A stretch of DNA of 64,000 nt from Sphingomonas immobilis (GCF_030580995.1 NZ_JAUQSZ010000003.1:62001-126000); one strand, 5' to 3'. Shown: positions 17,792 to 27,290, counted from the first letter of the stretch. Program-made: numbers and translations. The notes: a model not told the origin generated them from the sequence alone.

Positions 17792-18642
17792 GACTTACGA
17801 TAGACGATTGCGTCCTCAAGGCGAGCCATCACGAAGGCGTCGCTGATGCGCGACATCGACTCGCTGTGGCCGAGGCAGAGGAAGCCGCCATGGTTGAGAC
17901 TGGCGTACAGGTTCCGCGCCGCCTGGACGCGCGAGGCATCGTCGAAATAGATCAGCAGGTTGCGGCACAGGATAACATCGAACATGCCGAGCCCGCCGAG
18001 CGTGGAGCGCTCGATGATGTTGGCCGGCACGAACCGCACCGACTCGCGCAGATCGTCGATGATCTTGCGGCGATGCCCGCGTTCCGGCTCAAAATAAGCC
18101 TCGACGACGGCCGCCGGCAATTTCGCCAGCGCGCGCTCCGCATAGCGGCCGACGCGCGCCTGATCGAGCGCATGCGTATCGATGTCCGATCCGACGATCT
18201 CGATATTATAGGCATCGACCAGCGGCCAATTCTCCAGCAGCCAGATCGCGATCGAATAGGCCTCCTCGCCGCTCGAACACGGCATCGACCAGATCCGCAC
18301 GAGATCGCCCGGCCGCTTGTCGCGGATCACCGCCGGCAGGATCTCGCGGCTGAGCGCGGTGAGCTGATGATCCTCGCGGTAGAAATAGGTCTCGTTGATC
18401 GTGAAGGCGTTGATCAGCGCCTCGCGCTCGGTGCCGTCGGTCGCCGCGAACGCCAGATAGGAGTATGCGGTGGAAAACCCCTTTTTCGCCATCCGGTCGG
18501 CGACGCGGCGCTCGATATAATAGCGCTTGCTCGGGCCAAATATCATGCCGCTCCAGCGGTAGAGCAGGTCGCCGATGCGCTGCATCTCGTCATCGGAGAG
18601 ATGCAGCGCGAGACCTCTCTGGGGAACGCCGGCATCGCTCAC
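17788..18642 (-). CDS. cheR: CheR receptor glutamate methyltransferase
   Basis: 284 residues from GTG 18642, whose GTGA overlaps the cheB stop. The small N-terminal domain (LSDDEMQRIGDLLYRWSGM) is followed by the SAM-binding domain: FTINETYFYRE, IWSMPCSSGEEAYSIAIW, EIVGSDIDTHALDQAR and DVILCRNLLIYFD, all standard for CheR. It methylates receptor glutamates for adaptation, probably those of the receptor at 21127-23043. It ends overlapping the cheA start by 4 bases. Confidence 0.92.
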   Translation of the reverse strand: MSDAGVPQRGLALHLSDDEMQRIGDLLYRWSGMIFGPSKRYYIERRVADRMAKKGFSTAYSYLAFAATDGTEREALINAFTINETYFYREDHQLTALSREILPAVIRDKRPGDLVRIWSMPCSSGEEAYSIAIWLLENWPLVDAYNIEIVGSDIDTHALDQARVGRYAERALAKLPAAVVEAYFEPERGHRRKIIDDLRESVRFVPANIIERSTLGGLGMFDVILCRNLLIYFDDASRVQAARNLYASLNHGGFLCLGHSESMSRISDAFVMARLEDAIVYRKS

Positions 18643-19727
18643 GTCGCAAGGAGCGCCGTAAGTTCGTCCGCAATCCGGTCGAGCGGGGCGACGATCGAGG
18701 CGCCATCGGCGGCGACGAGCGCGCCGGGCATGCCCCAGACTACGGCGGTATCGGCGGATTCGGCGATGGTATGGCCGCCGGCGGCCTTGAGTTCTGTCAT
18801 CGCCGTGGCTCCATCGTTCCCCATCCCGGTCATCAACACGCCGACGAGGCTTTCGGGCGCGACGAGTGTCATCGCGCTCGCAACGAGCCGGTCGACGCTG
18901 GGATGCCAGTAGCGCTCGGGATCGCTCGGCGCGGCGAGCGCGTGAAGCACGCCGGAACGGCGCGTGAGGACGAGGTCGGCATCGCCACGCCCGATATAGA
19001 CGTGTCCCGGCACGAGCGGCGTCGCCTTGCTCACCTCGCTGACGCCGAGCGCGCAGAGCCGGTCGAGACGGCGGGCGAGCGGGCCGGTGAATGTGGCCGG
19101 CATATGCTGCGCGACGACGATCGGCCACGGAAAGCCCGGCGCGAGCTGCCCGAGCAGCGCATCGAGCGCGGGCGGCCCCCCGGTCGAGCAGCCCACAAGC
19201 ACAAGCCCCTCTCGCGGCAGCGGCCCGGCAGGGGGCGTTATTCTGCGAGGGATGCGCGGTGCCGGCGGAGGCTTGCGCAGCGCGCCGCTGGCCTGCGCCC
19301 GGACGCGTTCGCGCAGCCGGGTCGCGCGCGAGATGCGCGCGCCGGCCGCCTGCCGCACCTTTTCGACCAGCGCGGGCGCCAGCGCGGCGATCTCCAGCGA
19401 CACCGCGCCGCGCGGCTTGGCGACGAAATCGACCGCGCCGAGCGCCATCGCCTCGAGTGTCTCATCGGCGCCTTCGGCGGTAAGCGACGAGACCATTACC
19501 ACTGGGCATGGCCGTAGCACCATGATCCGGTCGAGGCAGGCAAGCCCGTCCATGCCCGGCATGTGGATGTCGAGCGTCACCACGTCGGGCGCAATCGCGA
19601 CGAGCATATCGAGCGCTTCCGCGCCGCTGCGCGCGATCGCGACCTCGAAATCGCCCACCGCGGTAAAGACCTCGGAGAGCAGCCGCCGCATTAGCGGCGA
19701 ATCGTCGACGACCAGCAGCTTGATCAC
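18639..19727 (-). CDS. cheB: CheB receptor methylesterase
   Basis: 362 residues. N-terminal receiver (LLVVDDSPLMRRLL; phospho-Asp53 in VVTLDIHMPGMDG; Lys in VAKPRG), a long linker, then the methylesterase domain with the catalytic Ser in VGCSTGGPPAL, His in VVAQHMPATFT and Asp in TGMGNDGA. It removes methyl groups or deamidates receptors when phosphorylated by CheA. Overlaps of 4 bases with both neighbours show tight coupling. Confidence 0.93.
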   Translation of the reverse strand: MIKLLVVDDSPLMRRLLSEVFTAVGDFEVAIARSGAEALDMLVAIAPDVVTLDIHMPGMDGLACLDRIMVLRPCPVVMVSSLTAEGADETLEAMALGAVDFVAKPRGAVSLEIAALAPALVEKVRQAAGARISRATRLRERVRAQASGALRKPPPAPRIPRRITPPAGPLPREGLVLVGCSTGGPPALDALLGQLAPGFPWPIVVAQHMPATFTGPLARRLDRLCALGVSEVSKATPLVPGHVYIGRGDADLVLTRRSGVLHALAAPSDPERYWHPSVDRLVASAMTLVAPESLVGVLMTGMGNDGATAMTELKAAGGHTIAESADTAVVWGMPGALVAADGASIVAPLDRIADELTALLAT

Positions 19728-21124
19728 GAGGCGGAGGCCGCACCCTTTCCGGCAATCGCGCGCAGCAAATCCTGCTCGGCACGGTCGAGCAATTCGCGCG
19801 GCGAGACGATCAGCACGATCCGCTCATCCCGCTCCAAATTGGCGACGCGGTCGAACACACGCGTCTGGTCGTTGCCGAGGTCGGGAGCGGGACGCAGTGC
19901 ACTCTGCGCGACGCGCAGCACGTCCGAGACCGCGTCAACCACGAACCCCGCGACCAGATCGCCGATCCGCACGACCATTACCCGGCGCTTGCCGCCGCTC
20001 ACCGAGTCACTCCCGAACCGCTGGGCTTGGTCGATCACGGGGATGACCTGCCCGCGCAGGTTCATCACGCCCTTCACGAACGCGGGCGCCTTGGGCAGGC
20101 GCGTCAGCTTTTCGGGAAGCGAAGCGACCTCCTCGACCGCGCCGATCGGCAGCCCGAAATCCTCCGCGCCGATCCGGAACACCAGGAATTGCTCGAAGGT
20201 GTCTGCGATCGCGGTATCGCTCATAGTTTGCTCTTCGCTCCCCTCGAACAGGCGCGCCGTGATGTCGTCGCGCAGCAGATGCTCGGCCGCCAGGATCGAG
20301 ACCAGTCGGGTCCCGCTATCGAGCCGGCAGATCGCCTGGATGCGCGCCTCGGCGCCGCCGCGCGCCAGCACCTGCGGCACGGAGTCGATATCGTCTTCCG
20401 ACACGCTCAGGATTGCGCGCATCGCATCGACGACAAGGCCGACCCGGTGACCGCCGACGCGCACGAGGAGGATGCGCCCGCGCGTCTCGTCAGTGCCTTC
20501 GGGCAATCCAAGCAGCACCCGCAGGGAGAGCAGCGGAAGGATCCGCCCGTGGACCGCCATGCTGCCCACCACCGCCGGGTCCGCAAGCGGCATCCGCGTG
20601 ATCTCGGCGGGCACGCGCAGCACCTCCTCGACCATGCCGAGCGGGAAAGCGAATTCCTGTCCGCCGATGGCGCAGACCACGAGCGGAACGGTCTCGATCT
20701 GCAGGACGGTCTCGCCATCCGCGGCGATCGCCGCGTCGTGGCTGCGCCGCGCGACGGCTGACGGTCGCGACCGCGCGACGAGGGCCGAGACGTCGAGGCG
20801 TTGCAGCGCCTGGCCGTCCTCGGCATCGGCCGCGCCGAGCTGCGAAACGCCGTCCACCGCCAGCCCCAGAGTCTCGCCGTCGTCAACGATAACGATCCGA
20901 CGTTCGTCACCACCGGCTCTGTCGAGCAAAGTCGCGAGCGACAGCACCGGCACCACCGCGCCGCGCACGTTGGCAAGGCCCATCAGCGCGGGCGGCGCGT
21001 GAGGTACGCGTGCGAGCCGCGGCATCCGCGCGACCTCGCGCACGATCGTTGACGGCACGCCGAAATGCTGGCCGTCGATCGCGAGTGCCAGCAGTCGCTC
21101 GCCGAGGACGGCCGCGTTCGCCAC
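19724..21124 (-). CDS. Triple-CheW coupling protein
   Basis: 466 residues holding three CheW-type domains in one chain: ~8-110 (LLALAIDGQHFGVP..., GLANVRGAVVPVLSLATLL), ~145-290 (CAIGGQEFAFPLGMVEEVL, HGRILPLLSLRVLLG), and ~310-455 (FLVFRIGAEDFGLPIGAVEE, VKGVMNLRGQVIPVIDQAQ). CheW links receptors to CheA; normal members have one domain of ~150 residues. A three-domain chain could bridge several receptor or kinase units. It starts 2 bases after the receptor stop, and no single-domain CheW is seen. Confidence 0.88.
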   Translation of the reverse strand: MANAAVLGERLLALAIDGQHFGVPSTIVREVARMPRLARVPHAPPALMGLANVRGAVVPVLSLATLLDRAGGDERRIVIVDDGETLGLAVDGVSQLGAADAEDGQALQRLDVSALVARSRPSAVARRSHDAAIAADGETVLQIETVPLVVCAIGGQEFAFPLGMVEEVLRVPAEITRMPLADPAVVGSMAVHGRILPLLSLRVLLGLPEGTDETRGRILLVRVGGHRVGLVVDAMRAILSVSEDDIDSVPQVLARGGAEARIQAICRLDSGTRLVSILAAEHLLRDDITARLFEGSEEQTMSDTAIADTFEQFLVFRIGAEDFGLPIGAVEEVASLPEKLTRLPKAPAFVKGVMNLRGQVIPVIDQAQRFGSDSVSGGKRRVMVVRIGDLVAGFVVDAVSDVLRVAQSALRPAPDLGNDQTRVFDRVANLERDERIVLIVSPRELLDRAEQDLLRAIAGKGAASAS

Positions 21125-21126
21125 GC

Positions 21127-23043
21127 TCAGGCCGTCCCGCCGGCGAGCGCGGTGGCGATCGACGCGATCTCCTCAATCGCGGCGGCGAGCGCCTCGGCGC
21201 CCTGCGCCTGTTGCCGGGCAGCGGTGCCGGCCTCGCGCACGGCGCTGCTGGCGATGTCGGCGGCTTCCGCGATCTGATCGGTGCCGCTGCGGATCTCGCG
21301 AACCGAGCGCAGGATGTCCTCCGATCCCGACAGGGTGACCTGATTTGCCGCCTGCGCGCTTTCGAGATCGCCTATGATCGTGCCGAACCGTTCGACCATC
21401 GCGCGGTTGCGGCCGATCTCGACCTCGGCCGCGCCGATCACCTGCTCGAGATCGCGGCGGATCAGCGAGACCTGATCCTGCATCGCGCGGACGATGTCGC
21501 TTGCGCGGCCCGCGCTGGTCGATGCATCGCGCGACAGCTTGCGGATGTCGCCCGCCACCGTCGCGAAGCCGCGCCCGGCCTCTCCCGCGCGCGTCGCCTC
21601 GACGGAGCCGCTGACGGCGAGCATATTGGTCTGCACCGAGACGAGCGCGAGGCTGTCGGTGATCTTCTCGATCCTGCGACCGGTCCCAGCAAGCGTGGAA
21701 AGTAGCTGGGTCACCGCCCGCACCTCGACGAGGCTGGCCTCGACGCCCGTGGCGAGCCGTTCGATCGTAGCACGGCTGTCGTTCGCGCGCGTTACGATCG
21801 CAGCGATCCGCTCTGAGGCGTTCGTGGCGCGCGTCTGCGAGATTTCCGCGGACTTCTCGATCTGGCCCATCGCGGCATTGGCTTCCTGCGTCGCTGCCGC
21901 CTGGATTTGCGTGCCGCGCGCGATCTGCTCGAGCGCGACTTGGATCTGCACCGCCGCGCCCGACATTTCCTGCACCGTCGCCGAAAGCTCTTCGGCCGAC
22001 ACCGCGACCTGTTCGACCGCCGCCTGATTGCTCTCGGTGCCGGAAATATCCTGGATGAGCGCGCCGAGCGCCTCGGCGGTCTGCTGGCTCTGTTCGAGCG
22101 AGGCCGCCTGCTGCTCGATCGCCTGCTGCGCTTCGGCGGCCGCGGCGGACTGTTCCTCGGCAGCGCTGGCGACCTGTTCGGCCCCTTTCTCCGCCTCGCG
22201 CGCGGCGCTCTCGGCCTCGGCCGAGGCGGCAACGATTTCTTGAGAGTCGGCACCCACGGCTGCGAGTTCCTCGCGCGAGAGCTTGAGCTGCGAGACCACG
22301 TCGCGGCCGACCTGCGCCTCGCGCGTTGCCAGTTCGGAGGCCGCGCGGACGCGCTGGACGATCGCCTTCACGTCGGCGGAGACCCGCCGGGCAAGGTCTT
22401 GAATGTCGCCCGCGCTCGCTTCCGAACTCTCGGCCAGCGCCCGCACCTCATCAGCGACGACGGTGAAGCCGGTGCCCGCCTCCCCCGCCCGCGCTGCCTC
22501 GATCGTGGCATTCAAGGCAAGCAGGCTGGTCTGGTCCGACACGTCGGCGACGCTCTGGCCGATGCCGCCGATATCATCGGCGACGGCCTCGAGCGCGGAA
22601 ATTACATCCACCGTTGCAAGTTGGCGCTGCGCGTTGAGCTCGATCGCTGCCACCGACCCATCGATCTGACCACTGATCTCGACGAACGCGCCCTGCACCA
22701 GATCCGACTGTCTCCGGGCGCTTTCGGCGCCGTCGCGCGCGTCGCGGAAATTGCGATTAAGCGCCGCGATCAGCCCCAAAGACTCTTGCGCCGCTCCTGC
22801 TGCCTCTTCCGCGCCGCTCGAAATCCGGTCCATCGAACGCTGCAATTCGTTCGCCGCGGCTGAGGCTTCCCCAATCCCGCTCGAAAGCTCCTGCGTCGCC
22901 TGATCCATCCGCTCCAGGGCATTTGCCGGACGTTTGGCATTGGGACGCGCCGGTGCGCGCGCAGGTTTGACAACCGGTTCCGCAGTCGCCGCCGGGGTGC
23001 CCTTCGAGCGCGACCCCAAGGCTGATTTCTTTACAAGCGTCAT
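21127..23043 (-). CDS. Soluble chemoreceptor (MCP) with two signalling-hairpin motifs
   Basis: 638 residues from ATG 23043 (a GTG at 23070 is less likely because it lacks an SD). No membrane helix and no obvious sensor domain; after a Pro/Ala-rich start the chain is nearly all coiled coil. Two hairpin tips of the MCP type occur: [17 protein letters not shown] (~190) and [16 protein letters not shown] (~510), each with the A.EVR.LA / G.IRKLS return helix. MCPs normally have one tip. It is the first gene of the operon, so it is the likely cytoplasmic input. Its ligand or partner is unknown. Confidence 0.85.
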   Translation of the reverse strand: MTLVKKSALGSRSKGTPAATAEPVVKPARAPARPNAKRPANALERMDQATQELSSGIGEASAAANELQRSMDRISSGAEEAAGAAQESLGLIAALNRNFRDARDGAESARRQSDLVQGAFVEISGQIDGSVAAIELNAQRQLATVDVISALEAVADDIGGIGQSVADVSDQTSLLALNATIEAARAGEAGTGFTVVADEVRALAESSEASAGDIQDLARRVSADVKAIVQRVRAASELATREAQVGRDVVSQLKLSREELAAVGADSQEIVAASAEAESAAREAEKGAEQVASAAEEQSAAAAEAQQAIEQQAASLEQSQQTAEALGALIQDISGTESNQAAVEQVAVSAEELSATVQEMSGAAVQIQVALEQIARGTQIQAAATQEANAAMGQIEKSAEISQTRATNASERIAAIVTRANDSRATIERLATGVEASLVEVRAVTQLLSTLAGTGRRIEKITDSLALVSVQTNMLAVSGSVEATRAGEAGRGFATVAGDIRKLSRDASTSAGRASDIVRAMQDQVSLIRRDLEQVIGAAEVEIGRNRAMVERFGTIIGDLESAQAANQVTLSGSEDILRSVREIRSGTDQIAEAADIASSAVREAGTAARQQAQGAEALAAAIEEIASIATALAGGTA

Positions 23044-23309
23044 TGGGGTCTCGTCAGGACGGCAAAGCACGACGGTAGAGCAAGCGCCTGTCCTGCACCA
23101 GCCACCCTTCTGACGACCCGTAGCATGGAGGGCTGGACCGTTTATCCCGCCTACGAATTCAGGCGCACAAATCGCTTCGGCCCAACGCTGTGCTTCCAGG
23201 CCCGCTTACGCCACCGCGCCTCACTGCTGCACCCTTTGCGAACGCAGCCGGCTGAGACCGACGCACGTAACCTTCCAAATGACGACATCAAGGAGTGACC
23301 AATTGGTGA

Positions 23310-23798
23310 CTGAGGGCCATCCACTTGCGCCAACCACCCATGGAAGCCAGATTGGTGGCAACGTTTCCCGATGAGTTCGGCTGGCAGTTCGAGCCGAAAT
23401 GGGATGGATTCCGCGCGATTGTCTTTCGCAGGGAGATGCGATCGGTATTCGGTCGAAATCGGGTAAGTCGCTTGCTCGTTGCTTCCCCGAGATCGTCGCG
23501 ACTGTCGCCGCGACGCACAACCGATCGTTCGTTGTTGATGGAGGACTGACCCTGCCGATCAATGGCGCGCTCTCGTCGACGCGCTTCAGGCGTGCCTGCA
23601 GCCCGCCGAGAGCCGTATTCGTAAGCTAGCGGTTCAGACACCTGCTCAGCTCATGGTGTTCGATTGCCTCGCGCTCGGCGAAACAATTTATCGACCAGCC
23701 CTTATCGATGCGAAGGCGCGCTCTCGAGCGCCTTCATGCTGCAAATGGGTCAGAGCGCCTGCCCGCTGCGAGACGCTGGAGGCCGGCCTCGCCTAGCG
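23310..23798 (+). pseudogene. ATP-dependent DNA ligase (LigD/LigC type), frameshifted fragment
   Basis: The start of an ATP-dependent DNA ligase is spread over several frames: PPMEARLVATFPDEFGWQFE with the active-site lysine motif EPKWDGFRA; then GDAIGIRSKSGKSLARCFPE; then DALQACLQPAESRIRKLA and QLMVFDCLAL; then RRRALERLHAAN. At least three indels separate these pieces, and the rest of the adenylation and OB domains is missing. It would have joined ends in a Ku/LigD-type pathway; it is now a dead fragment. Confidence 0.75.
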
Positions 23799-23819
23799 TA
23801 TTGCGACGCCCGCCGCTGC

Positions 23820-24260
23820 CTAGGCCCCCGGTGCCGCCGCGATCAAGGCGAGCGTGTGCGGATCGCGTTCACCGCGAAACCAGCGGGCAAGCGCAGCGTC
23901 GAACAAAGCGGTCGGCCTGGCCATCTCGAACAGGGTCAACGACGATCGCAACTTCATGGCGTCGGTTTCGCCGAACACGGCAACCGCATCGCTGGTCGAC
24001 AGGTCCTGCAACGCCTCGACGCATTCGACATAGCGCGCGCCGAGTACCGGATGGTCGAGATAGGCTATCGCCACGGCGATCGAAGCGATGCCATAATATT
24101 GAGCCGTCGAACTGCGCCCCAAGCTGGTGAGCTGGGGGAAGACGAACCACATCCAGTGCGAACGCTTGGCGCCTCGGCGGATTTCGCCGAGCGCGGTCGC
24201 ATAGATCGGCGCCTGGGCTTCAAGAAAACGGTCGAGCGAAGCAGCGATCGCCATGTTCAT
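23820..24260 (-). CDS. DUF1810 family protein
   Basis: 146 residues. It matches the DUF1810 pattern: SLDRFLEAQAPIYATALGEI, RGAKRSHWMWFVFPQL, LGRSSTAQYYGIAS and a C-terminal LFEMARPT.LFDAALARWF. Members are soluble proteins with calpastatin-like annotation but no established role. Its start overlaps the stop of the gene at 24257-24805 by 4 bases (ATGA), so the two are co-translated. Confidence 0.85.
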   Translation of the reverse strand: MNMAIAASLDRFLEAQAPIYATALGEIRRGAKRSHWMWFVFPQLTSLGRSSTAQYYGIASIAVAIAYLDHPVLGARYVECVEALQDLSTSDAVAVFGETDAMKLRSSLTLFEMARPTALFDAALARWFRGERDPHTLALIAAAPGA

Positions 24261-24805
24261 CGCAAAGCCGCCTGTGCAGACACCGGCGGATATTCGCCCT
24301 TACCGACCGGATACCTGGCCAGCACCAGATATTGGGTATCGTACGGCTTTTCGCGACGGTCGGCCCATTCCTTGAACCATTTCCGGCCGTTGGCGACGCG
24401 CTTCAGCGCATAAAAGAAGCCGCGGTCATTCTCGCCATTATCGCCGGTCGCGGCGGCATAGAAGTCGAGGTGCCACCGGCCGTCATGCTTCGAAAGCAAG
24501 CCGGCATCATCGCGCTTGTCCCGCTTCTGCAGGATCGCCCAGCCAAGCGGCACGTCGCCGGGCGGCTCGAACCAGACGGTGGCGCCGATATGGCCACCTT
24601 GCCACTGCGACCGGTCCATGAGGCCATTGTGTTGGAACCAGCGTCTTCGCTCCTCCCCGCGCAGATGACCTGACGGGGGTTGCTCGACCGTCAGACGAAA
24701 GATCGCATTCCGGGCATTCAGCGCCGCCATATAGTCCGGCGAGCACGGGATATTGCCACGGCCATCGGTCAGCTGAATGCGTTCGGTAAGCGCCGGCAGC
24801 AACAT
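24257..24805 (-). CDS. Hypothetical protein, 182 aa
   Basis: Read from ATG 24805, with GAGGGG ten bases upstream. Soluble, rich in Trp and charged residues, with MLLPALTERIQLTDGRGNIP at the start and FYALKRVANGRKWFKEWADR near the end. The late segment DDAGLLSKHDGRWHLDFYAA looks strand-rich. Not recognised. It is translationally coupled to the DUF1810 gene, so the two may share a function. Confidence 0.6.
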   Translation of the reverse strand: MLLPALTERIQLTDGRGNIPCSPDYMAALNARNAIFRLTVEQPPSGHLRGEERRRWFQHNGLMDRSQWQGGHIGATVWFEPPGDVPLGWAILQKRDKRDDAGLLSKHDGRWHLDFYAAATGDNGENDRGFFYALKRVANGRKWFKEWADRREKPYDTQYLVLARYPVGKGEYPPVSAQAALR

Positions 24806-24927
24806 TCTGGTCGTTCCCCTCAAGCCAAGGTCGGCGTCGTGGCGCAAATCTATGGTGCTGTGTACCGGTCGGCAGGCGATCATTTCCGGCGAGCGCGGTG
24901 AATTCTGTGCGGGTGTCAGTCGAGAGA

Positions 24928-25007
24928 AGGTCAGGCCGAGAAAAGCGGGGGGCTGCCTCGGCCTGACCTACCACCGGAAAAAAGGTTGTCCCCAAATCGG
25001 CTGGCAC
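24928..25007 (+). repeat. Dispersed hairpin repeat, copy 2
   Basis: Second copy of the element at 8044-8127, same orientation. Perfect 12-bp stem GGTCAGGCCGAG (24929-24940) with CTCGGCCTGACC (24957-24968), then CACCGGAAAAAAGGT and CCCAAATCGGCTGGCA. Where this stem has T-A, copy 1 has C-G. Confidence 0.75.
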
Positions 25008-25031
25008 GACCTCAACTATCGCACTGCAGCA

Positions 25032-25786
25032 TTAGTTGCGCCGTGGCCGCCTCACTTCCTGGATACGATCAAGGTGCAGGTAGCGATCATCGAAATCACC
25101 AACGCGGGCAAGTTTCGCAAAATCGATTACCCGGACGACGCGCTTCGTGCGTTCAATCAAACCCTCGCTTTGCAGTGCCTGTAAGGTCCGATTTACGTGA
25201 ACGCTGGTCAAGGCGAGCGCATCCGCCAGATGTTCCTGTGTCATCGGCAACACATAGTCGGACTGCGAGCCGAGGCCTGCAACCGGGAGACGTAGCGCAA
25301 ATTCACAACGCAAATGTGCTGTTCTAGCTCGCGCGTCGCGACGTCCGACGTTGAGTGTCCATTCGCGAAAGATCGCGGCATCGACAAGCGTTTCATACCA
25401 CATCGCCTGACCGACCAAAGGGCGATCGGCGGCAAGCTGTCGGATTGCCAGTGCAGGTATCAGTGCGACGTCGATCGCGGTCAGAGCCTGAACATTGTGG
25501 TCCGCTCGCCTCAGAATTGAATTGTGCAGATCGACCACGTCACCTTTCATATGGATCGAGAATATCTGACGGCCGCCGTTGCCGGCGACTTTGTGGCGAA
25601 AGGCATAACCTGACATAGCAAACACGCATGGGTAGGCCGGTCGTCTTCCCGAACAATGAAATCCTGCGCCTGTCTGGTGCGCAGGGTGTGCGGAAGCGCG
25701 AGCACAGCCGCACAGTCGGCTTGATCCAGCGGCAGCCAAAGCTGGAGCTTGTCTAACATCGGAGCCAGGGCAGACGCGGCAGACAT
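25032..25786 (-). pseudogene. Crp/Fnr-type regulator with one frameshift
   Basis: From ATG 25786 the reading MLDKLQLWLPLDQADCAAVL..RPTHACLLC is the start of a cyclic-nucleotide-binding domain. The next part (SGYAFRHKVAGNGGRQIFSI, MKGDVVDLHNS, ADHNVQALT) is one frame over; a single indel near 25625 separates them. The C-terminus keeps the HTH region (MTQEHLADALALTSVHVNRT, LQSEGLIERTKRVV). Alphaproteobacteria carry many paralogues of this type. Almost the whole gene remains, so the lesion looks recent or could be a sequencing error. Confidence 0.75.
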
Positions 25787-26123
25787 GATCGCTCCGTTCT
25801 TTTGACGGGAGCGCTTCGCATCTCTCAGCCATCGACAGCCAAGGATCGGCCGATGGTGGAGATACCCTAGACAGAAACCGACGGCGTGTCGCTGGGTTAT
25901 TAAACGACGAGGCTAATATGCATCAGCTTAGTCGATTTCGGTCGTCGACTTGCTGATTTGCGGTGCGCTGGCCCAACCTCTCGGCGCAGCTCGCGCGTTC
26001 GAATCCCCGGACATTGCTGCGCACATACGTCGGTATAATCCCGCCTTGAATTAATAACGCTCGTTATAGAGAGCCAGTGCGCTAGGCCATAGCCTCGAAA
26101 ATCGACCGTGTTGGAGGGGACCA

Positions 26124-26318
26124 GTGCCGATCTATCGATTCTGTCGCATCGATGATCGCAACAGGGAAATCGAGAGCTTTGTAGTTGAGGCTATCGACGA
26201 CGACGGAGCGATTGCTGAGGCGATAAGGCTCGATCACGCGCATTTCATCGACATATGGCTTGGCACGCGCATGATCTCACGCGTCTGCCCGCGCAATCGC
26301 GGATCGCACTCCAATTGA
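26124..26318 (+). CDS. Small hypothetical protein, 64 aa
   Basis: 64 residues from a start preceded by GGAGGGGAC. It reads MPIYRFCRIDDRNREIESFV, then an acidic helix EAIDDDGAIAEAIRLDHAHF, then a short basic end. Not recognised; the shape recalls short sphingomonad proteins of the MP.Y.F type that carry a single alpha/beta unit. The 290 bases upstream hold no other gene. Confidence 0.5.
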   Translation: MPIYRFCRIDDRNREIESFVVEAIDDDGAIAEAIRLDHAHFIDIWLGTRMISRVCPRNRGSHSN

Positions 26319-26374
26319 GTACTGGCGGCATTCGGCAAGCCCCATGACCGCCACCGTCAATCAACCAGCCTTGG

Positions 26375-26746
26375 CTATTTCAAACAGTTGGTAATTGCCT
26401 GAACGAGCATCTCAGCGTTGAACGGCTTTTTCAAATACGATGCCTTGTCAAAGGAAGCCGGCAGATCGCTTTTATCCTTGCCGGTCAGGAAGAGGAACGG
26501 AATCCTGGTTGTCTTCAGTGCCTCCGCCAGCGGATATGAGAGCTCGGCGCCAAGGCTTATATCAAGCACTGCAGCGTCGAGCGGAGTTGAATAGTCCAGA
26601 CTTTCCAACGCCTCTACGACTGTGGCGAACGGACCCTCAATCTGCGCGCCAGCGTCGATGACCATGTGGGCGATGTGATCCGCGATAAGGGCGTTGTCCT
26701 CCACAATGAGAATTCGAAGTCCTGAGAGCGGTGCGAGGTGCTGCAT
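26375..26746 (-). CDS. Single-domain response regulator (receiver only)
   Basis: 123 residues from ATG 26746. Receiver fold with RILIVEDNALIADHI (acidic pocket D17), phospho-acceptor D62 in AAVLDISLGAELS, Thr in FLFLTGKDKSD and Lys in YLKKPFNAEML. There is no output domain. This resembles alphaproteobacterial receivers that end a phosphorelay by binding a partner. A longer start up to 26890 is possible but lacks family support. Confidence 0.8.
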   Translation of the reverse strand: MQHLAPLSGLRILIVEDNALIADHIAHMVIDAGAQIEGPFATVVEALESLDYSTPLDAAVLDISLGAELSYPLAEALKTTRIPFLFLTGKDKSDLPASFDKASYLKKPFNAEMLVQAITNCLK

Positions 26747-26795
26747 GACGCACCCTGTCAGTCCGCCGGCTGCAAAGATAGCTCTAACCGGGAGT

Positions 26796-27116
26796 TCAGT
26801 GATCGTAATTGCAGCCAGGTCCGTGAACATGCGGCTCCTTGCGAGCCTCGTCCACGACGTAGGCGAGGAAGGATGGCCCATCGGCCCCACGCATCTCCTT
26901 CAGCTTCTTCACCCAACTCAGCGCGTGGACTGCCGCCGTCTCGCTACCGAGGCGCAGGTCGCGCGGCGTCGTCAGATTGCTGTCGTTGTCGATCAGGGCG
27001 CCGAAGCACAGGCCGAAAAAGGCGTAAAGATCGTCTCCGGTGACAGGCGTTTCCGGATGGAAGCTCTGCAACATGTCCATCACCACCGGAAAGAATTCCG
27101 AGTAGGTGCCCATCAA
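26796..27116 (-). CDS. Hypothetical protein, ~106 aa
   Basis: Helical soluble protein: GTYSEFFPVVMDMLQSF, DDLYAFFGLCFGALIDNDSN, SWVKKLKEMRGADGPSFLAY and a His/Cys-rich end VHGPGCNYDH. The start is uncertain: a TTG at 27116 with an ATG directly after it at 27113. The end hints at metal binding. A decayed copy of its C-terminus is at 52372-52479, so this is a paralogous family in this genome. Function unknown. Confidence 0.6.
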   Translation of the reverse strand: MMGTYSEFFPVVMDMLQSFHPETPVTGDDLYAFFGLCFGALIDNDSNLTTPRDLRLGSETAAVHALSWVKKLKEMRGADGPSFLAYVVDEARKEPHVHGPGCNYDH

Positions 27117-27290
27117 TTCCTGCTCGTTGAGCGTCAGGTCAGGAAGGGTTGCGGATTAGGCTATCGTCGTTGCTCCTCGGCATTCGCAGCCTGTGCGCGG
27201 CATTCTGTGATGAAACTACAGCGCTGCCGGCTGCCGGAACAACCCTGATGTCGTCGACCCGTCCGCAGTCGGCAGCTCGCTCACCGCTCG

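Noticed and set aside
16445-18912. Long plus-strand open frames opposite cheA, cheR and cheB
   Set aside because: Antisense of well-supported genes, low-complexity translation, no SD or family motifs.
25985-26010. A GTTCGAATCC stretch that resembles the T-arm of a tRNA
   Set aside because: No acceptor or anticodon stem can be paired around it, and no CCA end follows; taken as chance or a heavily decayed tRNA.
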